From Liopterus haemorrhoidalis (taxonomy: Eukaryota; Arthropoda; Insecta; Coleoptera; Dytiscidae): a stretch of 64,000 bases of DNA. Shown here one piece after another: positions 11,326 through 22,609 of this stretch. The position numbers were made by a program, and so were the translations under genes. Position 1 is the first letter of the stretch, and each line of letters opens with the position of its first letter. The notes beneath the pieces were generated by a model. The model did not search any database and was not told the DNA's origin. It saw only the letters and a list, made by a program, of their open reading frames with translations. The stretch lies in contig OZ020611.1 in assembly GCA_963971575.1 (NCBI GenBank), positions 27,263,279 through 27,327,278 of the forward strand. The letters are read 5' to 3'.

Positions 11326-11923
11326 CCCTTTTTACACTAGAACTTTAAGATCGGATGTTAAAGTGAATGTGTCTTTAAACGCTAATGTGAAACCGTATGG
11401 CCTCGTCTAAATACAAGCGATGTTTAAGATAGAGATCTGCGTCTTAAACATCGTCCGCATTGCCAACATAATTTCTATTATAAAAAAATACTTTTTGAAT
11501 TTGTGCTGTCAATATTTTATATTATCATAAACAAGAATACTGTATTATATCGACGTTATAGGAAGTTTATACTTATTGTTATAATAAAATTATTTATTTT
11601 AATAATGTGTTTAATAAAATACAGAGCTACAATAATTGAGATAAAATGTATCGACTTACATGTTAATACAGGTGTAATATATTCTTTATTGTAGTGTCTT
11701 TATTCTAGAATGAAATGAAATATCCATATTTGTTTATAATAATTCAAAATGTGCGTCTGCGCAGACAGTTCAAAACTGGTAATTTCATGACGGTAACTTA
11801 AGGACAAAATTACTGTAGCTGATGACAGCACCGGAAATTTAAACATCAATTGTGAAAGCATACCGATGTTAAACATCGGTGAACTTTAAGTTCACTCGTC
11901 TTAAAGTTCTAGTGTGAAAAGGG
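11326..11923. mobile_element. 598-bp MITE with TA TSD
   Basis: Termini CCCTTTTTACACTAGAACTT and the complement AAGTTCTAGTGTGAAAAGGG, flanked by TA (11324-11325, 11924-11925). The core, 11454-11678, is the reverse complement of 10107-10333 in the neighbouring Tigger element. No coding capacity beyond that shared piece. Confidence 0.8.
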
Positions 11924-11989
11924 TATAAGCTCAGACGAAGGTTGGAGTATTTCTCTCGTTTTTTGACCTCCTTCAGTAGGGTGACCATT

Positions 11990-12310
11990 TTCTTAAGAAG
12001 GCAATGCGGGACAAAGCAAGAAAAAAAAGGTTGTCACTTTCCAAATATAAGTGAAGAGAAAAAAAAAGGTCCTCCCCTCTAGAATCCAAGCGAAAAGCAA
12101 AAAAAGGTCCTTACCCTATCCTTCAGGAGACATGTTTTTCTCTGCCGGACATGAGAATTCGATGACAAACATCTCTCGTGTTAGGAATGGATTCGGGTTA
12201 CAATTAACGACGAAACCTGATTATGTTTGTAGACCCATGATGTACGTAGAAGGGTCTGCCAAAGTGTGAAAAAAGGTCAACATTGTATCAAACACGAGAT
12301 AGCGCTTACC
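11990..12310. repeat. GGTCCTCAC-type short repeats
   Basis: AAAAAAGGTCCTCCC/AAAAAAGGTCCTTACC words separated by A-rich spacers. They belong to the same family as the clearer array at 23760-23945 and the piece near 49365. Confidence 0.45.
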
Positions 12311-12392
12311 GGGTGCCATATCATGTAGAAATAGATCTCTTCAAAGAAGATAAATTAATGCCCGCTGTTACATTCTCAATGTCTTAAATCAG

Positions 12393-12470
12393 CGTTTCCC
12401 AAACTGTGCGTCGCGGTTCCCTGGGGCGCCGTGTCTAGACTGCAGGGGCGCCGCGAAGGCCCAAGACCTT
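12393..12470 (+). mobile_element. hAT-type left end
   Basis: CAGCGTTTCCCAAACTGTG followed by GC-rich GGGGCGCCG words is a typical hAT terminus. The right end was not found; a family F element follows at 12511. Confidence 0.45.
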
Positions 12471-12510
12471 TTTTTTTGTGTGATCACTTTCTAGTTTAGA
12501 AATGAGGACC

Positions 12511-13445
12511 TTTTTAGGGTTTTGTAGGTATGACCACAAAAAAAAACCTTATAACGTCACTCATGTGTCTGTCGGTCTGTCTGAGTGGTAGAAATTGTAG
12601 CCAAACGACTTAACGTAGAAAGTTAAAATTTGGCATGCTTATATAAATTTTTGACCCACATATAGGAAAAATACTGAGAGTTCAAAAATACACATTTCGA
12701 AATAAATATAAACAAATATGTATTTAATAAAAAAATTAATATTTTTTTAAATTTAGAATGGCATTCCATATGAAACCTCTTAATGCGTGGCAAAAAAAAC
12801 AAATTTTTATTTCTGAAAAATCAAATTTTTTTATTGGATATTTTTGTACATTTTTGTTATTTGGATATTAAAAACTTTTTCCAGCCTATCTCCCAAAGGG
12901 ATTGATTTAAAAATCTGAAGAAAAACTCTGTAATGAACATTAATGGGAACCAGAATAGCTCAACAGGAATTTTTGATCAGATAAGTTTTTCGAAAAGTGT
13001 CGATGTTTTTGTGACTTTGATAATATATATATATATATATTTATTGTGTGGTATTAGGACGTAGATTAAGGACCGATATATAGTTTTTTGTAATTCGTTT
13101 CTTTTAACACGAATTTAGCCAAAAATGTGCCAAAGTTCTTGTCCCGCACCCTTTTTCCCAAATGAGGTTAAACTAAAAATCTGAAAAAATTAAAGTTAAT
13201 ATATATTGATCTGAGCCGAAAACGTACAAGACGAATTTTTTATCAAATTGTTTTTGAAAAATAGGGCAGTTTTTGTGTTTTTAAAAAAATTAATTATTTT
13301 TTTAATTCATGGTAAAATTATGGCTAATAATGTTATGGATTTTTTGTATTTATAGCTAAGATTTTTTGGAATTTAAATAATACTGACAATTTTTATTTTA
13401 TTTTATTTTTTCGTATAAATAAACATTTTTTTAAGATTGCCTACT
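12511..13445 (+). mobile_element. family F element, copy 1
   Basis: Starts TTTTTAGGGTTTTGTAGG, then a short GTCTGTCGGTCTGTCTG run, ATTGTAGCCAAACG, and a series of A/T-rich modules also found in order at 19262, 22026 and 58474. No coding capacity. The right end is probably near the GATAGGGGCCG at about 13450 but lacks a clear inverted terminus. The class is unknown; termini elsewhere suggest a DNA transposon. Confidence 0.65.
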
Positions 13446-13872
13446 CTTGATAGGGGCCGTTATTGTTCAAGTGAAAATACATCACTTTCCAAATATGCTC
13501 CAACGAATAATATGAAGGGGAGCGTTGATCCTTTTCCCCCCTGACACATCGACTAAAATATTCGATAAAACTGTTGTAAACAACTAATTACTCGATTCAA
13601 ATAAGATAAAGTGGAAATCTGACTTCGGTATAACCTTTCACACGAGTCTGTTCGTTCGGTACAAATTGTGGCCAAGCGGCTGATTTAGAGAACTGAACAT
13701 AAGTAAGAAAAATATTAAGACTTCAAAAATATATCCCGCGAAAAATATAAATAAATATGTATGTATCGAAGAAAAAATCAAGTGAAAGTTTTTGATACAT
13801 GGATTAACAATTACATTTTTTATCAACAAATAATGGAATTATTATTTGATATAAACATCAATATCCAACACC

Positions 13873-14156
13873 AGGGGTGTCGAACTGATTTGATCGCAGT
13901 CTATTTAACATACAAAATGATAAGCAGTGACGGAACTTTAAATATACCGAAGGGTTTCTTGACATTTTTTTATAAACAGAAAAGGAGAAGAGAGTATATT
14001 TTACATTTTTAAAAATATTTTTTCCTTAAATAAACTTAAGTGATTTTGATTACCGCTTCAGGGGCCACAAAAAATAAGGTTGAGGGCCGTATGCAGCCCG
14101 CGTGCCTTCGAAATTTGATTTGGCCCTCCCCAAGACAAAATCCTGGCTGCGCCACT
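13873..14156. mobile_element. degraded hAT-like element(s)
   Basis: CAGGGGTGTCGAACT at 13873 is a typical hAT left end. GGGCCGTATGCAGCCCGCG at about 14083 is the kind of subterminal block these carry, and GGCTGCGCCACTG closes at 14156. The two ends do not match each other and have no TSD, so this may be two fragments. Confidence 0.45.
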
Positions 14157-14159
14157 GGT

Positions 14160-15951
14160 GGTCCTATATGTAAATAGGGTAGTAAATAGGTAGTAAATAT
14201 TGGGTAGGTACCCAATATGTGACCTAAAAATTATTAAAATATATAACGTTTACTGTTTTTGCAAGTTTTCGCAATTTTCGTGCATATAGATTTTATATTT
14301 ATAAAAATGGAAAAATCGAGATAAAATATCGGCCTGAAACATCGATATTTCGATTTTCCATGCCAAACATCGCCAGTTTGTTAAGGAACATCGATTTCTA
14401 AAAAATATAAAACATAATCATCTCTATTAGAGGCTCAGAGCTTACCCCTCCTAACATAAAAAACATTATGTTTTTATGTGACGCATTTTTAGTAAAATTA
14501 AACGATTAGATACGTGAGCTCCCACAAGAAAAATTTTTGGTTGCGCGCCTGGTTATAAGTGCCAAAAATATTAGGTTTCAAGTTCTAAGTTGTAATATTA
14601 TATTTTATGTTTATTATGTCTGAGTCTAGAAATGATTATGATTATGATAAACTGTCTAGAAACAGTTTCTTATTACGCTGTGGCTATTTACAAACACGCA
14701 TTAACATTGCAAATAATATTTATTTATAGTGGAATCAATGAATAGATATCTTCCTTGATACGATACTCTATTAATACATTTCGAATAATTACTTCTATGT
14801 TTGAATATAGGCAATAGGGCATTAATATTCTGGTCAGTAAAACACATCGATTTTTCACCAAAATATCGCAATATTTTATAAGATTAGTGGGCTGGTCCGT
14901 AAAGACCAGTCTTAGAGTAAGGAAGATATATTGGAGTAGGACTGAAATTTCATATTAACTAAATTTGAGATAAACAATATGTTTTACCTTAATTTTTTTA
15001 GCTCAACCACGGGTGTGTTTAATATCTTTGTGTGATAATATCTTTTTCTATTTCTGGGCGCTGGAAGTTTATTTGACTTTTGAGTTCTCATAGATTAGTT
15101 CTCCATAATGATCTGACGTGGAAGGTTTTCTCAAGCATCTTTTTGAACAGATTACTTTTTCGAAAGTTATGGAACTTTTTGGATTGTTGACAAAATTATT
15201 TTTGTAGCTGAATGTAGGAATCAGGTGAAAGTTCTTGAAGCGTGGATTAGCAGACGGTAATTAATTTTTTAAAACCTTTTTATTATGTTTAAAAACTTTT
15301 TATGCTTGTTTCCAAAAATGTTGTCCTCAAATCTGTTACTAAGAGAAGTTAGTCTAAAAATTTAAAGTAATACACTATAATGTAAACTGAAATAGTACGA
15401 TTGGAATATTTTATGTGATATTAGAGAAATATAGAATTTTTTATATAATTTATAAAATATTTAAAAAAATATATTTTCATGAAGGGTATGCAGTAAGAGC
15501 TACTAACACTTGTAGCGTTTATATACAGGGTGTACTAAGATAGAGGTACCACGATTTTTCTTGAAAACGTGATGTATGAGCAAATAGGGGAAAAAAAATT
15601 ATTTTTACCAAAGTTTACCAAACAATCGAATGATAGTATTGAAAATTTCTAGATCATACTAGAAGTACAGGATATCCAGAACAACTATGATTTTTTAAAT
15701 GGGAACGTATATAGGATTGTATATGTTTGGATATAACTTTTGAAAAGAGACAACTTTTATAAAATCATTTTTTTAATATATTTTACGGTTGACGAAAAAT
15801 TGTAAAAAATATGAAAAAGGTCGGTAAATAGTCGGTATAACACTTAAGGCTAAAATACGTGAAGTCCAGCTTTCGGTACTTGGTATTTTGGTATCAATAG
15901 ACAAAATTAACTTGAAAAAGTAGTCTGCTAAAAGTTTCCATGAAATGAAAA
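14160..15951. other. AT-rich stretch without gene
   Basis: No frame. ACAGGGTGTACTAAGATAG at about 15526 resembles the ACAGGGTGT end common to insect repeats. Nothing else can be supported. Confidence 0.5.
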
Positions 15952-16074
15952 TGGGTAGGCTGTCTAGCTAAAACAACTGATGGCAGTTGATCTAAACGAA
16001 TTCTAGAGTGCAGACTATGGACAGATAAACGTAGTCGAGAAAAACCGCCCACTCGCTGGATTGATGGCCTAAGG
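15952..16074 (+). pseudogene. LINE ORF2 C-terminal tail fragment
   Basis: One frame with a single stop reads WVGCLAKTTDGS, stop, SKRILECRLWTDKRS and REKPPTRWIDGLR. This matches the tail common to CR1/RTE/Jockey-group ORF2 (WAGHVAR…GRPPTRW.DDL). It is interrupted at 16075 by a hAT left end. Confidence 0.7.
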
Positions 16075-17180
16075 CAGGGGTCGGCAACCAGCGGCTCCGG
16101 AGCCGCATGAGGCTCTTTCAGAAAATATTGTGGCTCTTTGAAAATTGGCTAGTTTTTACTTTAATATAATTTATATTTTAATCTTCAACTTTCTGCCTGT
16201 ACTATACAGGTTTAGTATTGTTGCTCTTTAGGCTGTTTTACAGTGCAATTCATGCCCGGTAATTCCCCGAATTACGTATATTCGCTTTTAATAGAAGTAA
16301 TTTGTTTCCAAAAGGTTATCTGTATTTGTGAATGATTTACGTGCAGAAACATTTTTATATTTTATTAATTTACAAAAACATAAGGACAATAACAACGTTA
16401 TTAATGCATTTTTTTTTTTGCACAAACTATTATTAACATGCCAGAAGCTTTTGGAGAAGGATTACTAGCTTTTTTGACAAAACCAATTGAAGCAGATATG
16501 CAGCAATTATATTTATCACCATTCCCATTGATTAATCAGGTACAATTTGAACTTCAATTATTGGATTTGAAATACAAAGATTTGTGAAATAATATATTCT
16601 TAAAACTTAATTCTGAACTGGAAAGTTTGGAAAGAGAAAATTGCATTTTATCTTCCCAGCATAAGAGGACCGAAATTTACAATCTTCAAAATATAATATA
16701 AAGTTGTTTTCGAAGCTTAGAACCGTCTTCCAAAATCGTTCAATCATTTAAAAAATATTCTTTTGGACTACTGACAATTTTCGGATCCACATATGTATTA
16801 CTGTGAGCAGGTCTTTTCACATATAAAATTAATAGAGAGACAGTAAGAAGTAATCTCTTAATGATCTGAAATTTATGTGCTGCCTTAAGTTAAAGATTAC
16901 TGAATATTCACCAAATATTGCAGTAATATCGAACACTATGTAGGAGCAACCGTCCCATTAAAAAAAAAATATTATATTGTAATATACTGGCAAGTGCAAT
17001 AGGTATCACAAACTAAATGTATAAATAAATATTAATTTATTGCAATACTTGATTATTTTAAAACAAATAACAATTTTTACGTTTTTTTTTTCTTAAATAT
17101 ATTATATATTTTTTAGCGGCTCTTTCATGTTATTGTTTTATTTACAATATAGATTTGGCTCTTTGTAAAACATGTTTTAC
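16075..17180 (+). mobile_element. hAT transposon remnant
   Basis: The left end CAGGGGTCGGCAACC at 16075 and the GGCTCCGGAGCCGCATGAGG block are classic for one hAT group, and AGCGGCTCTTT at about 17116 is the matching right subterminal block. The final inverted terminus and a second copy of the putative TSD GCCTAAGG are missing, so the right end is lost. A decayed transposase lies inside. Confidence 0.7.
16438..16925 (+). pseudogene. hAT transposase C-terminal pseudogene
   Basis: Readable pieces are MPEAFGEGLLAFLTKPIE…YLSPFPLINQVQFELQLLDLK, then LNSELESLE, then FKKYSFGLLTIFGSTYV and, after a frameshift, CEQVFSHIK-like sequence and NRETVRSNL. The last block is the conserved hAT C-terminal dimerisation region (LL.IFGSTY.CE..FS.MK…RS.L). 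Multiple stops and at least one frameshift make it non-functional. It is closest in flavour to transposases that also gave rise to GTF2IRD2/ZBED-like genes; that is inference. Confidence 0.7.
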
Positions 17181-17499
17181 AATGTGACAAATTAAGATTA
17201 AAATTAAAATGACATGCTTTAAATGAAAAATTAAGATATACTAGGTATAAAATTATGCAGGTAGTAGTAGACTATAAATATCTGTTTATATAAATCACAC
17301 GAAGGCGACGCTTCAATGTTTTTAAATTTGTTAAAAAAGGGCCTATTATCATCGGTGCATTATTTAAAGAGCTAGCAAGACGAAAAAATGGTGAGTTTTG
17401 ACCAAGGTTATTCCGAGCAAATGGTTAGTGAATTAAATATTTAATTCGCAGGGTACGAATTGGCGCGTTTAGACTGATATTAGACAACAGCTCCATACA

Positions 17500-18310
17500 G
17501 TCAATTTTATTGACTAGTATTTTAAAAAAAAGCAGATATCAGTGCTTACTCGTCTGTCATAGAGACTCATCATGTTGAAATAGGCGCATTGCGTTAGATA
17601 TGATGTGCTGCAAATTGGATGACGTCTTACTAAATGCGAAATTAATTTTCTTCGTAAAGATTCAAGCCTGTTAATGAATATGTGATATTGAGGATTCCAT
17701 ATCACGCTACAATAACTCAGGTGACTAAGCACATAGGCATTATATAATTTAATACAAGTTAAAGAGTTTTTAAATTTACTGCAAGTTCTCAACACAAAGC
17801 CTAAATTTTTATATGATTTTTTGATTATATAATTTATATGTGTGTTAAAAATTAACTTATTGTCAAAATATACTCCCAGATCTTTAATAGTTGTTATAAT
17901 TTGGCATATAATTTGACTGGGTTGGCATCTAGTACATAGTTATATTTAAATACGTTACGATTTTTTGTGAATGTTATTTGATAGAATTTGAAGTAATTTA
18001 ATTCTAATTTATTTAATATGCAGTAGTAGTGAAGTCTATTAAAATCTGATTGCATTAAAATTGAGTCCTGCAATGAAGTTATTTTTCTGAAAATTTTTAA
18101 ATCGTCGGCATATAGCAATCTTTGAGTGTATGAAGCATTGTCTAATATCATTTATAAAAAATAGAAAAAATAAAGGACCTAAATGGGAGCCTTGGGGTAC
18201 ACCGGAAGCAGAAAAAAAGTCTTTCGAACAGTTGCCATTAAGTGCTACCACCTGTGATCGATTACGAATATAGGAGTCGATCCAACGAATGAGGTGATGT
18301 TATGATTGCA
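17500..18310 (-). pseudogene. LINE reverse transcriptase, frameshifted
   Basis: Three overlapping minus-strand frames add up to one RT. 18251-18039 has VPQGSHLGPLFFLFFINDI, 18151-17894 has YADDLKIFRKI…FNRLHYYCILNKLELNYFK, and 17795-17514 has LSHLSYCSVIWNPQYHIFINRLESLRRK. The order and spacing fit domains 4 to the C-terminus of a LINE ORF2. At least two frameshifts separate them. The upstream fingers, at about 18252-18310, are cut off. It is a different family from the copy at 4444. Confidence 0.8.
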
Positions 18311-19150
18311 GGATTTTTGCAAAATAACAGTGTTGGTGCTAATTATTTGGTTTATTTATAATGAAATGATATTGACTAGTTAAAGATATATTCCTTACTG
18401 GCGTTACCAAGAAGATATGACGGCTCAGAAGGCGCTAAGATGATATGAAATAAACAAATTTTTAAAGTAAAGTATGTGACTATTTGGTAAATTTCAGCCA
18501 AATCAAAGATGGTCGAGCGTGGATCTCATTGACATGGGATGACCCAGTAGAAATTTCATAACTTGTTTTACAATTCGTGATTTACGGATACGTTCATAAA
18601 AATATTAAAACTCGAACATATTTACTGCTGCTTTTCCCGATAGTTTGAAATCAATATAATTACAAAATTTTTATTACGTAGCAAAATAAATTCCAAAACT
18701 AAAACTATATTTTGCAAAAGCAATAAATTTTTGTGATATGTGGAAGTTTGAAGTATATTTATGTAACTTTAGGCAGTTGCATGTCGCAATCAATATGGGA
18801 ACCCTACGTCAACTGTAAAACCGAACGATATTTATGCATTTTCCCAACTTATAGTTTAGTCAATACATTCTTTTATTAACATTTAAAAATAAAATCTCTT
18901 TCGATTTTCTTTAATAAATCAATAGTGTCTAGACTAGATATTTGCCATTAAAATATGATAATACCTGAATATGAATTAGAGCTTAATGGTACTCTACTTC
19001 GAGATTATAATTATAAATTGGTTATCGATTATTTTCTCACGCGGTGTATAAATGTCACTGTATTAACACTAAATTCGAATAAAACTGAATGGAAAATGTG
19101 AATTCATAAATTTTAGTATTTCGTAGATATTTATAGTCTGTGTCAAATAA
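18311..19150. other. no gene seen
   Basis: AT-rich, no frame and no recognised element. Confidence 0.5.
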
Positions 19151-19260
19151 GAAGTGAGTCGATAACGCTGCGAACCGAGTAAGATTTACACAGGACAATT
19201 ATATTTTAGCGGAAAAAAAAATACAACTATGGCATGGGTGTAGTAACTGGGTCAGTCAGT
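19151..19260 (+). repeat. dispersed repeat, copy 1
   Basis: CGCTGCGAACCGAGTAAGATT and GGCATGGGTGTAGTAACTG recur, in order and on the same strand, at 50512-50620. Confidence 0.65.
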
Positions 19261-19261
19261 G

Positions 19262-19638
19262 ATTTTTAGGGTTTTGTAGGTATGACCACAAAAAATCCTT
19301 GATATCGTCACAAATGTCTGTCTGTCTGTCTGTCTGTAGGGTAGAAATTGTAGCCAAACGGCTGATCATAAAAAGTTGAAATTTGGCATACTTGTACAAA
19401 TTTTTGTGCCACATATAGGAAAACTTAAAAAAGATCAAAAAAATACGCGGGATAAATATAAACAAATATGTATTTAATGGAAAAGTAAATATTTTTTTTA
19501 AATTTTCAGTGTGGTATCAAATGAAAACTCTTAATGCGTGTATTTGCGTAACAATTTTTTATTTTTGAATTATTATTTTTTTATTGGATTAATTCAAAAA
19601 TGTTTCGAAAAACTTTTGCCCTCCACCCTATCTCCCAA
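19262..19638 (+). mobile_element. family F element, copy 2 (left part)
   Basis: Begins TTTTTAGGGTTTTGTAGG, then (GTCTGTCT)n and ATTGTAGCCAAACGGCTG, colinear with copy 1. It stops at CCCTATCTCCCAA where mariner sequence begins. Confidence 0.7.
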
Positions 19639-19724
19639 TGAGAACAAGAAAAAGTCGTTAGGAAATAAATCAGGTGAATACGGACAATTAGACATTAATT
19701 CGATGTTTTTCTCCTTCAACTAAT

Positions 19725-19767
19725 CAATTGTTTGACGTGCTGTGAGGGACAGCACGTCAAACAATTG
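19725..19767. repeat. perfect 19-bp hairpin in mariner copy A
   Basis: CAATTGTTTGACGTGCTGT, loop GAGGG, then the exact complement. Mariner copies B and C have only one arm here, so this is a local inverted duplication. Confidence 0.85.
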
Positions 19768-19887
19768 CATTGTCATGTTAAAGAATGATGCGACGTTTTT
19801 GGTTGTTTTTCTTGATTTTGTCGATGACTTCGAGCAAACAAATTGTTGTATACCATTCAGAATTAACTGTTCTCCGATCATCTAAAG

Positions 19888-20334
19888 CAGGGGTACTCAA
19901 CCTTTTCATACCTACCGCCCACTTTAGCATCTTTATTGGTAGACAAATTTTCATTCCGCCCACCTGTTGTATAATAATAATAACTTACCAAATACTTTCG
20001 CAAAATTTAGCTGCAAAAATCTTTATAAAACAATTTACTGCATCATCTCTTATTATTAAACACAACAAATATACATAGAAATTGTATATTTTGAGAAATT
20101 TAACTATAAACAGTAAAGAATTTTATGAAAGCTTAATGAAAATGTTTTTCAATAATGCTATGAATTTTTTTTAAGTAATACTTTAAAAAAATTCCATTTT
20201 AATGTCTTTAAAAGGTCAATTAAATTAAAGAAAAAAAAACGGAAAGTAGCCATCATTGGACAAAACCCCTACCGCCCACCAAAAAATTCCAACCGCCCAC
20301 TAGTGGGCGGTAGGGACCAGGTTGAGTACCACTG
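19888..20334. mobile_element. 447-bp hAT MITE in mariner copy A
   Basis: Ends CAGGGGTACTCAACCT and GGTTGAGTACCACTG, and a perfect 8-bp TSD ATCTAAAG (19880-19887, 20335-20342). Internal ACCGCCCAC words are repeated near both ends. No coding capacity. Confidence 0.92.
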
Positions 20335-21125
20335 ATCTAAAGAAATGGTTGCGACATATCCAGTAGAACCGAAGAAAAAGCGTTCATTTTCTTGGAAGTG
20401 CTTCGCGAACGAACAACTTTTGTGGGTTTCGGCTCATCCTAGAAGACCCAAACAGTCTATTGTTGCTTAGTTTCGGGTTCATATGAATAAATCCAAGTTT
20501 CATCATCTGTAACGATGTTGTATACAGATCTTGCAGTGCCTAGGTTGAATTTTTTTAGCATTCCCTTACATCAATCAACATGAGTCTTTTTTTATCCTTC
20601 GGTCAAATTATGCGGAATCCATCGGGAACAGATCTTTTTCACAGCTAAATGTTCATGCAAAATCGAATGCATTGCAGTGTGCGATACGTCAAAAAATGCC
20701 TCTATCACGGTAAGTCACATGCCGATCTTTTTGAATCATTTTGCGCATAGCATTGATGTTTTTTTGAATCGCAACCGCTTTTGGTCGACCTTCACGATAT
20801 TCATCACTAACGAACGCACGGCCACGACGAAATTCCGCAAACCAATTGTCTTCTCTGATGGTGCTTCATTACCAAAAGATGAACGAAGCGAATATATGCA
20901 TTGTTGTTGAGTTAGGCCTTTACTAAAATCGTTAAGAGTCATCCAACGAAAACCTTCACGAGTAATATCCATTTTTCAAAAACTTGATTTTTTTAAACGG
21001 TCAATTTATAACTGATTTCACAATAACAAATATCAAATTTTACTAATATAGTAATGACACATTTCAATATTGCCATCTAGTGGTCGTTTGTTAAAACATA
21101 CCATAAAAGGTAACTCTCGTATGAG

Positions 21126-21275
21126 TTTATCTTATAAGCGGATTAAATATGTGTGCCAAATTTTAACACTTTAGGTCCAGCCGTTTGACCACAGTTTTTT
21201 CCATACAAATAGGCAGACAGAAAAGTAATGGTATAAAGGTTTTTTGATTATTCCTGCAAAACCCTAAAAATTAAA
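21126..21275 (-). mobile_element. family F terminus, minus strand
   Basis: Read on minus: TTTTTAGGGTTTTGCAGG, CTGTCTGCCTATTTGTATGG, GTGGTCAAACGGCTGGA. It directly abuts the 5' end of mariner copy A. Confidence 0.65.
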
Positions 21276-21279
21276 CACA

Positions 21280-22025
21280 AAATATTAAAACACATCCTAT
21301 TGCGAAAATGTACTCTCATTGTTTTCAATTTTGTTTTATGTCATTTTCTGCGTCACTTTATCTTGGCAGTAGGTCTAGGTCTTGGAGACAATAGAACGGT
21401 ATTACACCTCCTTCCCGACTGCTCCAGGAAAGTTGTTTTATCTTGATGTTTCTATGTATTCATTTATTTATTCTGCGGTCGACGGCAAACTGCATTAAAT
21501 GAATAATAGAATCATCGTATTGAGTTTTCTAAAAATGTTCAAATGCTTTTCGCAGTTGCGAACGAATTTTTGAATAGCTGTTCAGTAGATATATAAAAAT
21601 AGTAAAATTAGATTTTCTGTCATTGCGGTAACTAATATAAATGATGCACAAAAGTGTACATACATAAATTAATCAATGGCACATCTTGTTAAATTATGTG
21701 CAGCGCCAAGTCAATTTTAATACCTGAATTAAGAACGAAAGACTGTATCTTCCCGTAAATTGAGGTGTACTAGTTAGTGCGAAAGTAATTTTTTTCTCAC
21801 GAAAGTGATGAATGGAATCGATTAAACAAAATATAAAATAGGAAACATTGGCAAATTTAATATTTCGCTTTTAACTTGTAATATGAGATAGAACAGTATT
21901 TCCCAATCTGTGGTACACGTACCACTACTGTACCTTAAATAATCCTTGATGGTACGTGAATAAAAGACTTCTTGTATTTCTCCTCAATATCTTTATATTG
22001 CACATTTTTATGGGCGGTACCGACA
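21280..22025. other. no gene; lone hAT-type left end at 21893
   Basis: CAGTATTTCCCAATCTGTGG at about 21893 is a hAT-type end with ACGTACCACTACTGTACC beyond it. No right end or TSD found. The rest is unannotated AT-rich sequence. Confidence 0.45.
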
Positions 22026-22222
22026 TTTTTAGGGTTTTGACGGGTTGACCACAAGAAAAAACCTTATAACGTCACTCATGTATTTGCATGTCTGTCTCTA
22101 CGGAGAAATTGTAGTAAAACGGATTAACATAGACAGTTGAAATTTGGCATGCTTATACAACTCTTTGAACCACATATAGGAAAAATACTGAGATTTCGTA
22201 AAAACATATCTCGAGATAAATA

Positions 22223-22609
22223 CAGTGAATTTTTTTATCCTGTAATATAGGAATTATCGTTACTATGGTAGTTGTAATCTGACAGCAATGTAAAATTTAG
22301 TTTCTTTTAATATAGGCGATTTAACATTGCCGGTCGCTATGGCGTAGTGGTCAGATCATTTGACTGCTAACCGTGGGGACTCGGGTTCGAATCCCGGTGA
22401 TGGCATGGCTGTTTGTATTTGTCATAAAAATTAATAAAGTATCCAAAATAAAAATAACAGAGTAGCTGGCTAAAGGTCCATATATATTAGGACAAAAGAG
22501 CCAAAAAATAATTTTAAAAAAAATCATTGCTGTCAAAATAATTAAATAATTACTAGGGAAACCATGTATAATAATAATTTCAATATTGCAGGATAAAAAA
22601 AAATCACTG
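22223..22609. mobile_element. 387-bp MITE (TA TSD) carrying a SINE
   Basis: Ends CAGTGAATTTTTTTATCCTG and CAGGATAAAAAAAAATCACTG-like complement, flanked by TA (22221-22222, 22610-22611). The inverted repeats extend inward to CTGACAGCAATG/CATTGCTGTCA. The centre holds a tRNA-derived SINE. Confidence 0.8.
22329..22520 (+). mobile_element. tRNA-derived SINE
   Basis: Box A is in GGCGTAGTGGTCAG (22341-22354) and box B in GGGTTCGAATCCC (22383-22395). The head resembles a tRNA with anticodon GCT but continues into GGCATGGCTGTTTGTATTTG and an A-rich tail. The continuation and nesting argue against a functional tRNA gene. Confidence 0.7.

Larger units (their letters stand above)
19639..21121 (-). pseudogene. 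mariner transposase copy A, broken
   Basis: Minus-strand DD34D mariner of the cecropia/SETMAR-like type. The 5' inverted terminus is at 21121 (TACGAGAGTTACCTTTTATG read on minus) and the transposase starts near 20972 with MDITREGFRW. The N-terminal helix-turn-helix is recognisable (DFSKGLTQQQCIYSLRSSFGNEAPSEKT), after which frameshifts and stops break the frame. The C-terminal end is lost: at 19639 it joins family F sequence. A hAT MITE interrupts it at 19888-20334 and a 43-bp hairpin duplicates sequence at 19725-19767. A normal copy encodes about 345 residues. Confidence 0.8.

Noticed and set aside
9049..14156. A single 5-kb element bounded by CAGTGGCG-type ends
   Set aside because: The two ends diverge after eight bases and the flanks (GGTGTGGG and GTGGTCCT) do not form a TSD.
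22329..22400. Functional tRNA gene
   Set aside because: Box A and B are present but the sequence continues into SINE body and A-rich tail and lies inside a MITE.
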